Source: Leclercia adecarboxylata (GTDB lineage Bacteria > Pseudomonadota > Gammaproteobacteria > Enterobacterales > Enterobacteriaceae). Taken from it: a stretch of 48,894 bases of DNA. The notes under the pieces were generated by a model, which had not been told where the DNA came from, did not search any database, and saw nothing but the letters and a program-made list of their open reading frames with translations. Positions within the stretch are counted from its first letter, which is position 1, and each line of letters opens with the position of its first letter. The stretch lies in assembly GCF_006171285.1 (NCBI RefSeq), contig NZ_CP040892.1, positions 1 through 48,894 on the forward strand, given 5' to 3'. Shown piece after piece: positions 17,590-26,734 of the stretch. The translations under genes were made by a program, and so were the position numbers.

Positions 17590-19910
17590 TATTTTTTCCT
17601 GAACTCAAAACCAAGTTTGCCTGTAGATTTATCCTGCAAGGTAACTACAGCGTCAAATTTTTTCCCGGCTTTGCTGGTAAACCCTTTAATCTCGCTGGTT
17701 TTACCTTTTTTTATCACCGTTTCAACCTGATTTTGTGTCAGTTTCTTGCCGGAAAACTCAGACCAGATTTTAAACTCACACCCCGTACAGAAAAAGCCTT
17801 TTGGCCTGATTAAAATCTCTTTGTTACAGGAAGGGCAGGGGACACCAAGACGGGCGCTTGCCCCCTCAGAAGCCTGTTTCTCTGTAACAGGTTCTCCATC
17901 TTTATCCGGGAATGATGTTTTACACTCAGGATAACATGAGCACCCCCAGAAAAAGCCATTCTGCCCCTTACGTTTGCGCAGAAAACCTTTGCTACAGACA
18001 GGGCAGGGCGTGGCATTAGACGAAATGTTAATCCCGTTTTTATCCAGATCGTCGATTAAACCGCGAATATAATCGTCGTTGTCTCTGATAAAATCCTCAA
18101 CGGTCAGTTCGCCGGATTTGATTTGCGCCTGTTTTTCAGCCCATATTGCCGATATGTTGGGTTTAATCACTTCAGGCGGAAGAGCAGCGCAGAACTCCTG
18201 CCCCTGTTTTGTTGTTTTCCATACCAACTCAGAGTAGCCCTTTTCTTTCTCTATCGAGATAAGCCCGGTATTGGCAGCCAGTTTTTCAAGGATACCCGCA
18301 CGGGTAGCTTCTGTGCCGATACTGCCCCGGTCACTGCTCCCCTCGTCTTTGGCTTCAAGCGCTTTTCTCAGAGCCGGATCATCGATAAATTTTGCCGCAC
18401 TGGTCATCGCGGCCAGTAACGTTGACTCCGTAAAATAGCGGGGTGGAGTTGTCTTTTTCTTGTCCACGTCAGCCGACTCACACAGGCCGCTGTCATTAAA
18501 TTTCAGAGTCGATAAATCAAAACCGCCCGTTCCGGCATCTTCGGCATCGTCCTCTTCATCATTGTCTTTACCCAGCGCTTCCCAGCCCTTTTGTATCAGA
18601 ACGCTTTGTGTGGCCGTGAAGGTATCACCTTTAATATCGAAGTGAATTTTTGTTTTGTCACGGATGGCATCCGGGTAAAACAGACCAATGAAATAGACGG
18701 CCACCAGGTTATAGACGTTCCGCTCTTTCTCACTGAGCTGAATACCGGCTCCGCTTTTCGTCGTCGGAATAATGGCATGGTGTGCCTCGATCTTACTGGC
18801 GTTAAAGGCTTTATGCTTTTGTTCCTTCTCCATATCTGCGGTTGCCGACGCCAGTTCCGGCATTGTGGCCGCGATAGCGACTGCAATATCCCCGGCCTGA
18901 TAAAAATGCTCATCTGAAAGATAGCGGTTGTCAGAGCGGGGATAGGTCAGCAGCTTGTGTGTTTCATACAGCCCCTGCATCACATCCAGCGTTTCCTTAG
19001 CCGTATAACCGTATCGTTTTGCACAAAGTTGCTGAAGCGTGGACAAGTTCAAGGGCAGCGGCGGTTTGGTATTTTCCGGTTTAGTTGTCGCGATCGTCAC
19101 GAAAGCGTCCTTACCCGCTACCCGTTCGGCAATATGCGCGGCCTGTGCTTCTGAAATCAGGCGTTTTTTATCGTCGATCTGATCGCCGTCCGTTGTCTGA
19201 TATTTCGCCTTAATATGATTCCCGTTCATCTTCAGACTGGCGAAAACATCGTAGTAAAAGCTTTCAGTGTGATTCTGGTTTGCCAGCGTGCGCATGTTCA
19301 CCAGTCCGAGAACCGCACTCTGTACACGACCAACGTTCAGAACACCGTCATATCCCTTCTCACGGCCTTTGAGCGTACAGCCTCGCGTCATATTATAACC
19401 AAAGTCCTGATCGCACAGAGAACGTGCCAAAGCGCTATCTGTCATGCCGCGAAATTTTTCGTTAGGCTGCATGTTTGCCAGCGATTTTTGCACTGGCGCA
19501 AGGTTGAGATCGGCAACCAGCAGCCGCTGGACGGGCTTCTTGTTTCCGGCATAACCTAAAATCTCATCAACCAGTAAACACCCTTCATCGTCGGGGTCGC
19601 CAGCATGAACAATGCTATCGGCTTTTTCTATCAGCGACAGAATAATGCGGGTCTGTGCTTCAGATTCAGGTTTTAGTTTGTACGTGGGTGGATAAACGGC
19701 TTTAATCGGTAAATCGCTGAATCGCCAGTTAGCATATTTTTCGTCATAATCCTGCGGGTCATAAAGCTCAAGCATATGACCATAACACCAGGTAACAGCA
19801 TCAGCGCCGTGTTCAAAATAACCGTTTTTCTTCTCCGTATTAGGGTTGCCACCTAATCCTTCGAAAATCGCTTTTGCTAATGATGGTTTTTCAGCAATAA
19901 AAAGTCTCAT
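17589..19910 (-). CDS. topB: DNA topoisomerase III (TopB)
   Basis: This 773-residue type IA topoisomerase has a Toprim domain at the N-terminus ([14 protein letters not shown], then HAGDPDDEG), the active-site Tyr in [12 protein letters not shown] near residue 330, and two C-terminal zinc fingers (CPVC...CYPEC and CPSC...CTGC). TopB resolves single-strand crossings such as replication or transfer intermediates, and is a regular part of IncX backbones. I use the ATG at 19910 with AGGAG 8 nt upstream instead of a TTG 18 nt earlier. It follows the P-loop gene by one base. Confidence 0.95.
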   Translation of the reverse strand: MRLFIAEKPSLAKAIFEGLGGNPNTEKKNGYFEHGADAVTWCYGHMLELYDPQDYDEKYANWRFSDLPIKAVYPPTYKLKPESEAQTRIILSLIEKADSIVHAGDPDDEGCLLVDEILGYAGNKKPVQRLLVADLNLAPVQKSLANMQPNEKFRGMTDSALARSLCDQDFGYNMTRGCTLKGREKGYDGVLNVGRVQSAVLGLVNMRTLANQNHTESFYYDVFASLKMNGNHIKAKYQTTDGDQIDDKKRLISEAQAAHIAERVAGKDAFVTIATTKPENTKPPLPLNLSTLQQLCAKRYGYTAKETLDVMQGLYETHKLLTYPRSDNRYLSDEHFYQAGDIAVAIAATMPELASATADMEKEQKHKAFNASKIEAHHAIIPTTKSGAGIQLSEKERNVYNLVAVYFIGLFYPDAIRDKTKIHFDIKGDTFTATQSVLIQKGWEALGKDNDEEDDAEDAGTGGFDLSTLKFNDSGLCESADVDKKKTTPPRYFTESTLLAAMTSAAKFIDDPALRKALEAKDEGSSDRGSIGTEATRAGILEKLAANTGLISIEKEKGYSELVWKTTKQGQEFCAALPPEVIKPNISAIWAEKQAQIKSGELTVEDFIRDNDDYIRGLIDDLDKNGINISSNATPCPVCSKGFLRKRKGQNGFFWGCSCYPECKTSFPDKDGEPVTEKQASEGASARLGVPCPSCNKEILIRPKGFFCTGCEFKIWSEFSGKKLTQNQVETVIKKGKTSEIKGFTSKAGKKFDAVVTLQDKSTGKLGFEFRKK

Positions 19911-19911
19911 A

Positions 19912-20568
19912 TTAATGGCTCCTGTCAATACAATCTTTTTGTACTAAGGACTGAATTTCGCCCGCTGCCGCAACAATAATTTCTTGTGCATTATCTTTGT
20001 CAAAGGCGTTAACTATTATTGATAGCTGGTCACTGACATCCCTTGCTAATGAAAAAGTATCTTCATTGTCATCATCCTCCCAGACATATCGGTTTTTCAA
20101 TAATGACTCCACGCTGCCTGTTTTACTCGTTGTTGTGCAGGTGAAAGAACCATCTTCTAATCGCCGGGTTTCTATTTCATACTCAAACACTGGCTTAAAG
20201 TTTTCCAGAGTGTTAGAAGTAAATGCAACAGCAATAACTCGCTTCCCTCTGGCGCTCATGATTTTTAAAAAATCATACAGAAATGAATCATTTATGTTCT
20301 GTGGAAATTCTACACTATCGAGAATGACAGTGGATTCCTTCGCATCCAGAATATGATCCAAGTAAATATCTTCATTAGTACGGCAAAGGAAATGCAAGTC
20401 TGGATAACATGTTGCACCGCACATTTTTGAAAAGTCAAAGTAACGCGAATCGGGGATAGTTGCTTCTTCGAGTAGTTTACTTTTTCCTGTCCCCGTCCTC
20501 CCATGAACCAGAACATGCCCTTGCGATTTTTTCAGGGCGTCTTGTGCTGTTTTCTTATCATGTTCCAT
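19912..20568 (-). CDS. P-loop ATPase, unknown role
   Basis: This 218-residue protein has a Walker A motif, VHGRTGTGKSKLL at about 21-33, and a Walker B-like STVILDSVE near 79. The next segment, RGKRVIAVAFTSN, could be the following strand with a sensor-type residue. It resembles small FtsK/AAA-type ATPases but is not a known family member to my eye. GGAGG lies 7 nt before the ATG. It sits in a tight - strand row with two unknown genes upstream and topB downstream. A role in DNA handling is likely but unproven. Confidence 0.75.
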   Translation of the reverse strand: MEHDKKTAQDALKKSQGHVLVHGRTGTGKSKLLEEATIPDSRYFDFSKMCGATCYPDLHFLCRTNEDIYLDHILDAKESTVILDSVEFPQNINDSFLYDFLKIMSARGKRVIAVAFTSNTLENFKPVFEYEIETRRLEDGSFTCTTTSKTGSVESLLKNRYVWEDDDNEDTFSLARDVSDQLSIIVNAFDKDNAQEIIVAAAGEIQSLVQKDCIDRSH

Positions 20569-20570
20569 TT

Positions 20571-21227
20571 TTAATCCTCCAGCTGAAGTGCGCCAGTAGC
20601 AAAGGCAGCTTCAACAATTGCGGAAAGTTGATGCGTTGGCATATAATCTTTGTAATTAATCCATACTCGTTTAATTTTCCCATCAACTTCTACGGCACGC
20701 TGTCTCCTTTCATTGCAATCACTATCCAGCCATACACCATTGAATAAAGGAGAACTGTTATTCTTAAAATAGACTTTTTTATCTTCATCAGACATGCAGT
20801 TGAGCATATGCGCGAGATAACGAGATACAAGCGCGAAACTTCTTACCGTATGGTTCTTATCGTCAGGTTCAACGTTTTTATTATCGAACTCTATAATGCC
20901 GCCTTTGTGGATTCTGAATTCCCCAAATGTCATAACATGCGCACGTTCTGGTTTTGTCGGGAATGTCCATGTAGCGTAAAAAGAGTATACCCCGCGCTCT
21001 TTTTCTATCCACGCCTCCGCAACGAAGCAAGCCTCGCTACCATCCAGACAAGCTGAATAGCGCGGAGGTACACAAAACGAATCACTGTCGTGAGAAACAG
21101 GCTGCGTGTATTTTCCAAGAATGAAGGTGTCACCGACTTTCATATCCCTGATTGAACGCTGAAACCAGAGCGGCATACGGCAGTAACGCATAAAATCATA
21201 AACCGTCTTTATTGAACTCACTTTCAT
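20571..21227 (-). CDS. Unknown 218-residue plasmid protein
   Basis: This soluble-looking protein starts MKVSSIKTVYDFMRYCRMPL and has mixed alpha/beta character and several cysteines. AAAGGAG precedes its ATG. It ends 2 bp before the P-loop gene and begins 11 bp after the 257-residue gene, so the three probably form one operon. I see no catalytic motif or membrane span, and no family comes to mind. Confidence 0.7.
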   Translation of the reverse strand: MKVSSIKTVYDFMRYCRMPLWFQRSIRDMKVGDTFILGKYTQPVSHDSDSFCVPPRYSACLDGSEACFVAEAWIEKERGVYSFYATWTFPTKPERAHVMTFGEFRIHKGGIIEFDNKNVEPDDKNHTVRSFALVSRYLAHMLNCMSDEDKKVYFKNNSSPLFNGVWLDSDCNERRQRAVEVDGKIKRVWINYKDYMPTHQLSAIVEAAFATGALQLED

Positions 21228-21238
21228 TATTGGCTCCT

Positions 21239-22012
21239 TTACCAGCCATACGGATAAGCAGGAAACGTCAGCCAGCTTTCAAGCAGGTATTCGGTTTCTT
21301 TGTTCCAGTAAAAATAAAAACCCCTGGGATTGAAGAAAACGGAATAACCGTCAATCTCACCAATTTGTTCTGCTTTATTGAACAAAGGATTGACATAAAA
21401 ATCATCTTCGAAAGAATCAGTGAGATTAGACGCTACGAAATCCTTACGAGATAGTTTTGTTATTTTGTCACGCTCATCATCAAAGTTAATGCGTTCCATT
21501 GTATGGGGATTGATGCCAAAACCTACCGTTCCGCCAGTGAATGCTCTGTGTTCAAAATTACCCCATGTAAGTTCATCTAATGAATCGACATGTTTTTGTG
21601 TGATTTCCAGAAAGGATTGTTTAACTGGTTCCTTATCATCATAGTTAGCTTTCTCCGGGAAACTGATAAGAAACTCAGCCGTTTCACCCTTATCATGATT
21701 GAATAAAGGGTTTAACTCCTCCTCATTTTCAAATTCTTTCTTAAATGCTTCAATATCACGCACGAAACATGACATATAGTAATATCTGTCTGTCTGGAAC
21801 AACCCTTGTAAATCTTCACCATGAAGCAAAGCAAACTGGCAAATACGATCATACAAATCCATTGCCTTTTGATAATCATCGTTAGGGACGATTAACTTTA
21901 CCTCAGCCGCGCTTTCTGTCATGCCTGGTGTAACATAAACATCTGCACTTACAAGCAAGTTACCAACACATAAACGGTTATTGAAACGTTCTTTATCGGA
22001 TTCAGTCATCAT
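21239..22012 (-). CDS. Unknown 257-residue plasmid protein
   Basis: This acidic protein starts MMTESDKERFNNRLCVGNLL and has alternating beta and helical stretches, for example SYNDDKEP-type acidic loops and GTVGFGINPHTMERINFDDE. There is no signal peptide. GAGG precedes the start. It stands 14 bp after the nuclease gene and 11 bp before the next unknown gene. I cannot assign a function. Confidence 0.7.
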   Translation of the reverse strand: MMTESDKERFNNRLCVGNLLVSADVYVTPGMTESAAEVKLIVPNDDYQKAMDLYDRICQFALLHGEDLQGLFQTDRYYYMSCFVRDIEAFKKEFENEEELNPLFNHDKGETAEFLISFPEKANYDDKEPVKQSFLEITQKHVDSLDELTWGNFEHRAFTGGTVGFGINPHTMERINFDDERDKITKLSRKDFVASNLTDSFEDDFYVNPLFNKAEQIGEIDGYSVFFNPRGFYFYWNKETEYLLESWLTFPAYPYGW

Positions 22013-22026
22013 CGTTTCATTCCTCT

Positions 22027-22497
22027 TTATTTACTATGCCGCCATTCCCACGGCGGCACTGGTTGACTGTCAGCCCACAGGCCGCGCTTTTGTTCCTGTG
22101 CTGCCCTTTGCAGAGCCGGTAATGAATTATCGCTGTTGTACTTGTCGTAAACCCATGCTGCACCAGATTGCACCATAAAGCGGTTGGCCTCTGTGCCGTT
22201 CGCCGTGAACACACGCCCGATAATGCGCCCGTAGCGATCTGTCTGCGTATACGTCACCGTGACGGGCAGCGCTGCAACCAGGCCTTTAAGCTGATTGGTT
22301 GACCAGCGCCCGAAAGCCTGTTTCTTTTCCGGTGCATCGATGTTTGCCAGGCGAATCCTGACGGGCTTTTTATCCTGCAATACTTCGATGGTGTCACCAT
22401 CGAGCACACGGATAACTTTTCCCTGAATTTCTGCTGCACACAACGTAGCTGGAAGCACGACTACAAAAAGAGAAAAAGCATAAAGAAAACACTTCAT
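22027..22497 (-). CDS. Secreted thermonuclease-family (SNase) protein
   Basis: This 156-residue protein has a cleavable signal peptide (about 1-22, FSLFVVVLPATLCAA) and a staphylococcal-nuclease-like fold. Its catalytic signature is clear: VLDGDTIEV, IRLANIDAPE, and the Arg in TDRYGRIIGRV. Plasmid-encoded relatives are exported to the periplasm. I use the ATG at 22497 with GGAGG upstream. The start overlaps the stop of the membrane-protein gene by 4 bp. A role in conjugation or entry defence is possible but not shown. Confidence 0.92.
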   Translation of the reverse strand: MKCFLYAFSLFVVVLPATLCAAEIQGKVIRVLDGDTIEVLQDKKPVRIRLANIDAPEKKQAFGRWSTNQLKGLVAALPVTVTYTQTDRYGRIIGRVFTANGTEANRFMVQSGAAWVYDKYNSDNSLPALQRAAQEQKRGLWADSQPVPPWEWRHSK

Positions 22498-22829
22498 CGT
22501 TTCTTTTCCTCCCACATGATAGTTCCTATCTTAAACAGTGAGAAAATCACGATGATTGAAACACCAACAACTACCAACATAGGAATAATCAAGCTATACA
22601 AATTAATTGTATAATTAAAAAAACGCTCAAAGTAATAGTATTCAGATTCAGATGTACTTCCCCATAAGATAACGGCGATACGATAAAACCCATAAACCAA
22701 TACAGGGAACCAAGCCATAAAAAAGAGTAGCCGAGTAAACACTGAGGCAACCTTTTTAGAGTATCCTATGAAAATAAACAGAATATCACTGACTCTTCCT
22801 GCTGCTGATCCCATAATAATCCTCACCAT
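22494..22829 (-). CDS. Small inner-membrane protein, unknown
   Basis: This 111-residue protein has two to three predicted membrane spans (around 15-33, 36-55 and 78-101) and a basic C-terminus. It sits between the nuclease and a small unknown gene, on the conjugation strand. It overlaps the nuclease start by 4 bp. Its family is not obvious; proteins like this in IncX plasmids are described only as conserved hypotheticals. Confidence 0.65.
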   Translation of the reverse strand: MVRIIMGSAAGRVSDILFIFIGYSKKVASVFTRLLFFMAWFPVLVYGFYRIAVILWGSTSESEYYYFERFFNYTINLYSLIIPMLVVVGVSIIVIFSLFKIGTIMWEEKKR

Positions 22830-22834
22830 AATCT

Positions 22835-23038
22835 TTAATCCTCTTTATCCTGTTTCTCAACGTCACATTCATCCAGAAAAATTTTATCATTGCAATTAAC
22901 CAGAGAGATGTAAGCGGTACAGTTTTCGATAATCGCATTCACTGTCTCATTACCTGTATTTTTCAAATCACTTAGATTCTGAGTAACCGTTACTGTTTGA
23001 ATATTATGACGTGACATTTTTAAAATCATTTTATCCAT
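22835..23038 (-). CDS. Small unknown protein
   Basis: This 67-residue protein starts MDKMILKMSRHNIQTVTVTQ and ends in an acidic tail. I use the ATG at 23038 with AAGGA 8 nt upstream, since an earlier in-frame TTG lacks a site. A short AT-rich palindrome lies at 23082-23097, in the gap to the TrbM/KikA-like gene. No function is suggested by the sequence. Confidence 0.55.
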   Translation of the reverse strand: MDKMILKMSRHNIQTVTVTQNLSDLKNTGNETVNAIIENCTAYISLVNCNDKIFLDECDVEKQDKED

Positions 23039-23106
23039 AACTAACGTCCTTCGGTTGTTCAACCCCGCAAACCTCAGATTAAAATCTGAAATTTTCGGGG
23101 TTATCG

Positions 23107-23445
23107 TTATTCCTGGAATGAGCGACCATAGCGCTGAATAATCATTTCCAGATTGTCTTTATTGATTACAGCGCCGTCACAGGTATTTAAGATACTTTGC
23201 CTAAGCCTTGCTGTGGCTTCAGGATTATAGTAGGGGGTAAAAACCCGGACATTGAAAAAGCGCTGATTAACTGTCTGACAGGCTGGCTGTGTATCCCCCT
23301 GTAATTTTCCGGCCATGCAGGTTAACAATTCACATGGATCACCCGTCTGGTTTAACCCGTCAGTGTGGTTATGCTTTTTGGCTAAAGCAGGCGTTGTCAA
23401 CACAGCAAGAACGAGCGGAACTATAAGCACATTGCGAACATTCAT
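23107..23445 (-). CDS. TrbM/KikA-family conjugal transfer protein
   Basis: This 112-residue exported protein has a signal peptide ending ...TTPALAKK and a mature part with paired cysteines (DPCELLTCMAGKLQ and ACQTVN, then NTCDGA). This pattern fits the TrbM/KikA/MpfK family, found with VirB-type transfer systems and in the pKM101 KikA region. It acts in the periplasm, role unknown. I use the ATG at 23445 with AAGGA upstream. It lies 4 bp after the lipoprotein gene. Confidence 0.8.
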   Translation of the reverse strand: MNVRNVLIVPLVLAVLTTPALAKKHNHTDGLNQTGDPCELLTCMAGKLQGDTQPACQTVNQRFFNVRVFTPYYNPEATARLRQSILNTCDGAVINKDNLEMIIQRYGRSFQE

Positions 23446-23449
23446 AATG

Positions 23450-23845
23450 TCATCCTTTCTGAAGATAGATATTGATGGATTTAACACCAAATTCATCACG
23501 CTTATATCGGTACTGGATTAATCCATATGCACCGTTAGACCTAAGCCAGTTTTTTGCAGTAAAGAAGTCTTCACCCCGGCTACTTTCAATAATAATTGAG
23601 TCTGAATGAGCAACAGCATAGAAAACCGCATCATCGTAAAGACGGTTCTCAGGAGTAAAGTTTTTTATAACCTTTACCCAGGATGAATTAACACGGTCAG
23701 ATTTAATTACCGTAAAAGTAGGTTGCCAGTCCATTAACTGTGAATTCATTGTTTCCGGGTTTTTCTTCCAGTCAACCTGTGGGGGTTCAGGAGGTGATGA
23801 ACAGGCAGAAAGAAAGACAAAACCAGCCAGCACTATTCTTTTCAT
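23450..23845 (-). CDS. Conjugation-associated lipoprotein (Cag12-like)
   Basis: This 131-residue protein has a lipoprotein signal with lipobox LSAC at about 13-16, then a proline-rich linker and a small alpha/beta domain. It overlaps the coupling-protein gene by 4 bp. Lipoproteins at this place in related plasmids are often labelled as Cag12-family, and I think this fits, but I could not align it. It is expected to be attached to the outer membrane. Confidence 0.7.
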   Translation of the reverse strand: MKRIVLAGFVFLSACSSPPEPPQVDWKKNPETMNSQLMDWQPTFTVIKSDRVNSSWVKVIKNFTPENRLYDDAVFYAVAHSDSIIIESSRGEDFFTAKNWLRSNGAYGLIQYRYKRDEFGVKSINIYLQKG

Positions 23846-25683
23846 AATAAAACCTCAGATTCAAGCTCACCTACGGAAAGCATTTTTTCTTTTGAAGGGT
23901 ATTTAAGCCCCTTAACACCAAAGATATTTTTTGTCTTGTTAAGACTGGACGTTAAAGCAGCCAGCTTCGGACTTACCAGCATAAGCCTGTCCATAAAATA
24001 CGAATCAAGGTAGTAAAGGGCTTTTTTGGCTTTAACAGGGTTCTCACCCTTCAGGATGATAAACTCCTCTGAAAACTCCAGCGTTCCCAGCTCCTGTGGA
24101 AGTACCAGAGCGCGTTGAGCGTCACTTTCGGAATTGCTTTTTGATGTCGAACGACCGCTCGTTTTACTGGAACCAGTAGACTTAGCGGTTGTATAACCAA
24201 GCTTCTCTGAAATCTTTTTAGCATCATCCTCTTCACTGACAGCATAGATAATCCGGCAAGGGTGCGCACTCATCAGAGTCTTAGCTCCCTCTATACCGTA
24301 GATTTCATTAAGCTGGCTGATATTCTGATAAATCGTCAAAAGCTTGAGTTTAAAGCCTGCAATGTACCCCGAACCTTTTTTAATAATCGGCATATAACCA
24401 ATTGAAGGGAACTCATCTAGAAACATTAAACAGTCATGCTTAAGCGTTGGGTCAAAATCCGGGTTTTCCCTCAATGTGACTTCAACGACAAAGTTAAAGA
24501 ACAGGTTCAGGAAGTCATAGGCAAGGGACATATCCTCCGCATTCACGCCAACATAAATAGAGATATCTTCCCGGCGCAGCTGGCGAAGGTCAAAATCATT
24601 ACCGTCAGTACATTTTCTGACGGTAGGGAGGTAAAACAGACTCATTTTTTTACGGAATGAACCATCGATACTTGAACGCTGTTCGTCTTCAGTTTCGTGG
24701 TACTCACGGATTTTCGTCAATGCATCCCGTAAGTGAAACAATGCCGTTTCATCTAATCCCGCTATCCCCTCAAAGTCTTCACGGTTAGCCAGTACGTTTT
24801 CCCGATCAATATTGCTGTAAAGGTCAACAACAGAACCGATTGAGAAAATGGGTTTAAGATTGAATTCGTTAAGCCAGTCAGGAGCGTAATTGATAAAAAA
24901 GTGAAGCAGTTTTGCAAGGCCAGTCCAGTATTGCCCGGCAAGGTTGTTAAAGTGGGCTTCGGCTCCCGTCATACCATAAGACGGGAACAGAATTTCTATC
25001 AGCTTCAGTAAGTCTTTAGCGCCACTCTCAGCTTTTAAATCAATATAGAAAAGCGGGTTAAACTTATGCGTTTTACTGTTAAAGGGGTCTAACAAAAAAA
25101 CTTTATTCTGGAGAATCACCTCGCGAACTTTACTGGTGATTTTCCACAGTTCCTGTTTTGGGTCTAAAGCAATAAGAGAGTGCTTTCTTACCAGAAGATT
25201 AGGAATTCCTATTGCAGCACCTTTACCCGCGCGTGTACCTGCACCCAGCGAAACAAAATCAGGAGCCGTATACCAGAGATATTTTCCCTTGTAAGCGCCG
25301 ACAAGTATATCGTCGTCATTCTCTTTCTCCCATTTTAGCAGCTTTGATTTTTTTAAATCATCATCGCTGGCAAATTTCGCATCACCATAGAGAGAAAAAT
25401 CTTTTTTATTCAATTGCCAGATAATAAAAACGGGAACGATAACTGAGGCAGCTAAACCAGAAAGAAGAGCGGGCATTGCCGTAATTCTGATATCTGACCG
25501 TATATTACTTTCTGTCATGAGTCGCCAGAGTAACATAGAGTCGAAGTTCTTCCATATGAACAGTGGCGTTTTACCATTAAAAAAGTAGACAGCAACAGAA
25601 CCTGCATAATACGTAAAAAGACACATAACAAAACCGATAAAGAGCCACTGCCCTTTATCAGGGAGTTTAAGAGACATGATCAC
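23842..25683 (-). CDS. taxB: Type IV coupling protein (VirD4/TraG-like, TaxB)
   Basis: This 613-residue inner-membrane ATPase links the relaxosome to the secretion channel. Two N-terminal membrane spans (about 12-34 and 72-90) precede a large cytoplasmic domain with Walker A GAGTRAGKG at about 147-155 and Walker B CLMFLDEFPSIG near 400. The C-terminal half carries the all-alpha and substrate-contact regions. Length matches R6K TaxB. It overlaps pilX11 by 4 bp and follows it, the usual IncX order. Confidence 0.96.
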   Translation of the reverse strand: MIMSLKLPDKGQWLFIGFVMCLFTYYAGSVAVYFFNGKTPLFIWKNFDSMLLWRLMTESNIRSDIRITAMPALLSGLAASVIVPVFIIWQLNKKDFSLYGDAKFASDDDLKKSKLLKWEKENDDDILVGAYKGKYLWYTAPDFVSLGAGTRAGKGAAIGIPNLLVRKHSLIALDPKQELWKITSKVREVILQNKVFLLDPFNSKTHKFNPLFYIDLKAESGAKDLLKLIEILFPSYGMTGAEAHFNNLAGQYWTGLAKLLHFFINYAPDWLNEFNLKPIFSIGSVVDLYSNIDRENVLANREDFEGIAGLDETALFHLRDALTKIREYHETEDEQRSSIDGSFRKKMSLFYLPTVRKCTDGNDFDLRQLRREDISIYVGVNAEDMSLAYDFLNLFFNFVVEVTLRENPDFDPTLKHDCLMFLDEFPSIGYMPIIKKGSGYIAGFKLKLLTIYQNISQLNEIYGIEGAKTLMSAHPCRIIYAVSEEDDAKKISEKLGYTTAKSTGSSKTSGRSTSKSNSESDAQRALVLPQELGTLEFSEEFIILKGENPVKAKKALYYLDSYFMDRLMLVSPKLAALTSSLNKTKNIFGVKGLKYPSKEKMLSVGELESEVLL

Positions 25684-26723
25684 TCCTTCAGCTTTTCAAA
25701 GTATTCCTGAAAGTGAATATCGCGATAGTAAATACCCGATGCAAAGCGTAGATCTTCGTCATCAATGTACTTAATACTCATGATTACATCGACGTTGCTC
25801 AAAACCCTTCGCAGTATAATGTTATAGGGCAGATTCTGGCATTCCGGGTTCATATAACACCGCTGAACAAGGCCAAGCACAGCATCTTCAGGCGTGCTTT
25901 CATGTACCGTGGTTATGTTTCCTGCGTGGCCGGAACTTGAACCTTTAAGAAAATCCCAGGCTTCCGCGCCACGAACTTCTGTCATCAGTATCCTGTCTGG
26001 ATTCATACGAAAACCAGAACGTAGTAGAGAGGCCGAGTTAACAACGATACTTTCACCCTCTGACGGGTAATACAGCTTCACATGGTTTTTATGAAAACGG
26101 AATTTTGCCTCATCAGTATCTTCTATTGAAACACATCGCAGATGATGAGGGATGTATTGCAGACAGGCATTTGCAAACGTGGTTTTCCCGGCTCCGGTTC
26201 CGGCACAGAACACCATCGTTTTACCTTTAACCAGACATTCAGGAATAAACCGTTCAAAACGATTATCTTTAAACATTAAAGATAATTCGTCCTCTTTATT
26301 CCTGAAATCAGCGCCCTGATTTAGCTTCGAGTAGAAACCCTGTTTAACGAATGTTTCATGGTCAATAAAAACACTGGACGGCTTACGAATTGTGATTGAT
26401 ACCGTTTCACGTTCCGTTGCCGGGGGGATGACAATCTGTACGCGCTCCCCAAGGGGGAGCGTGGCAGAGCGCAATGGATATTCTGGCGTAACAGAACCCC
26501 CATCATGATAATCAGAAATTGCCCCAGCAAATGACATACAGTCACCAAAAGTCATATTCGTTTGGTGTTGCTGCCATTTACCCCTGACTTTAACAAACAG
26601 TTCACCGGGACGATTTACGGCAATCTCGGTTAAACCCTCCACACTATTTAGCCACTGATGAAAATAATCATTCACGATATCGTAAACAATATGGCGATTT
26701 TCAGTATTAATATCACCCTGCAT
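25680..26723 (-). CDS. pilX11: VirB11-type traffic ATPase (PilX11)
   Basis: This 347-residue hexameric ATPase has Walker A GTGAGKTT at 175-182, an Asp box EDTDE at 201-205, Walker B RILMTEVRG near 245 and the His box GHAGNITTVH near 268. It powers pilus assembly and substrate transfer at the inner membrane. All motifs are intact. The gene is 11 bp after pilX10 and overlaps taxB by 4 bp. Confidence 0.96.
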   Translation of the reverse strand: MQGDINTENRHIVYDIVNDYFHQWLNSVEGLTEIAVNRPGELFVKVRGKWQQHQTNMTFGDCMSFAGAISDYHDGGSVTPEYPLRSATLPLGERVQIVIPPATERETVSITIRKPSSVFIDHETFVKQGFYSKLNQGADFRNKEDELSLMFKDNRFERFIPECLVKGKTMVFCAGTGAGKTTFANACLQYIPHHLRCVSIEDTDEAKFRFHKNHVKLYYPSEGESIVVNSASLLRSGFRMNPDRILMTEVRGAEAWDFLKGSSSGHAGNITTVHESTPEDAVLGLVQRCYMNPECQNLPYNIILRRVLSNVDVIMSIKYIDDEDLRFASGIYYRDIHFQEYFEKLKE

Positions 26724-26734
26724 TACCTGACCTC

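Noticed and set aside
17746..19559. Opposite-strand frames within topB
   Set aside because: They are shadows of a complete topoisomerase gene with all motifs on the other strand.
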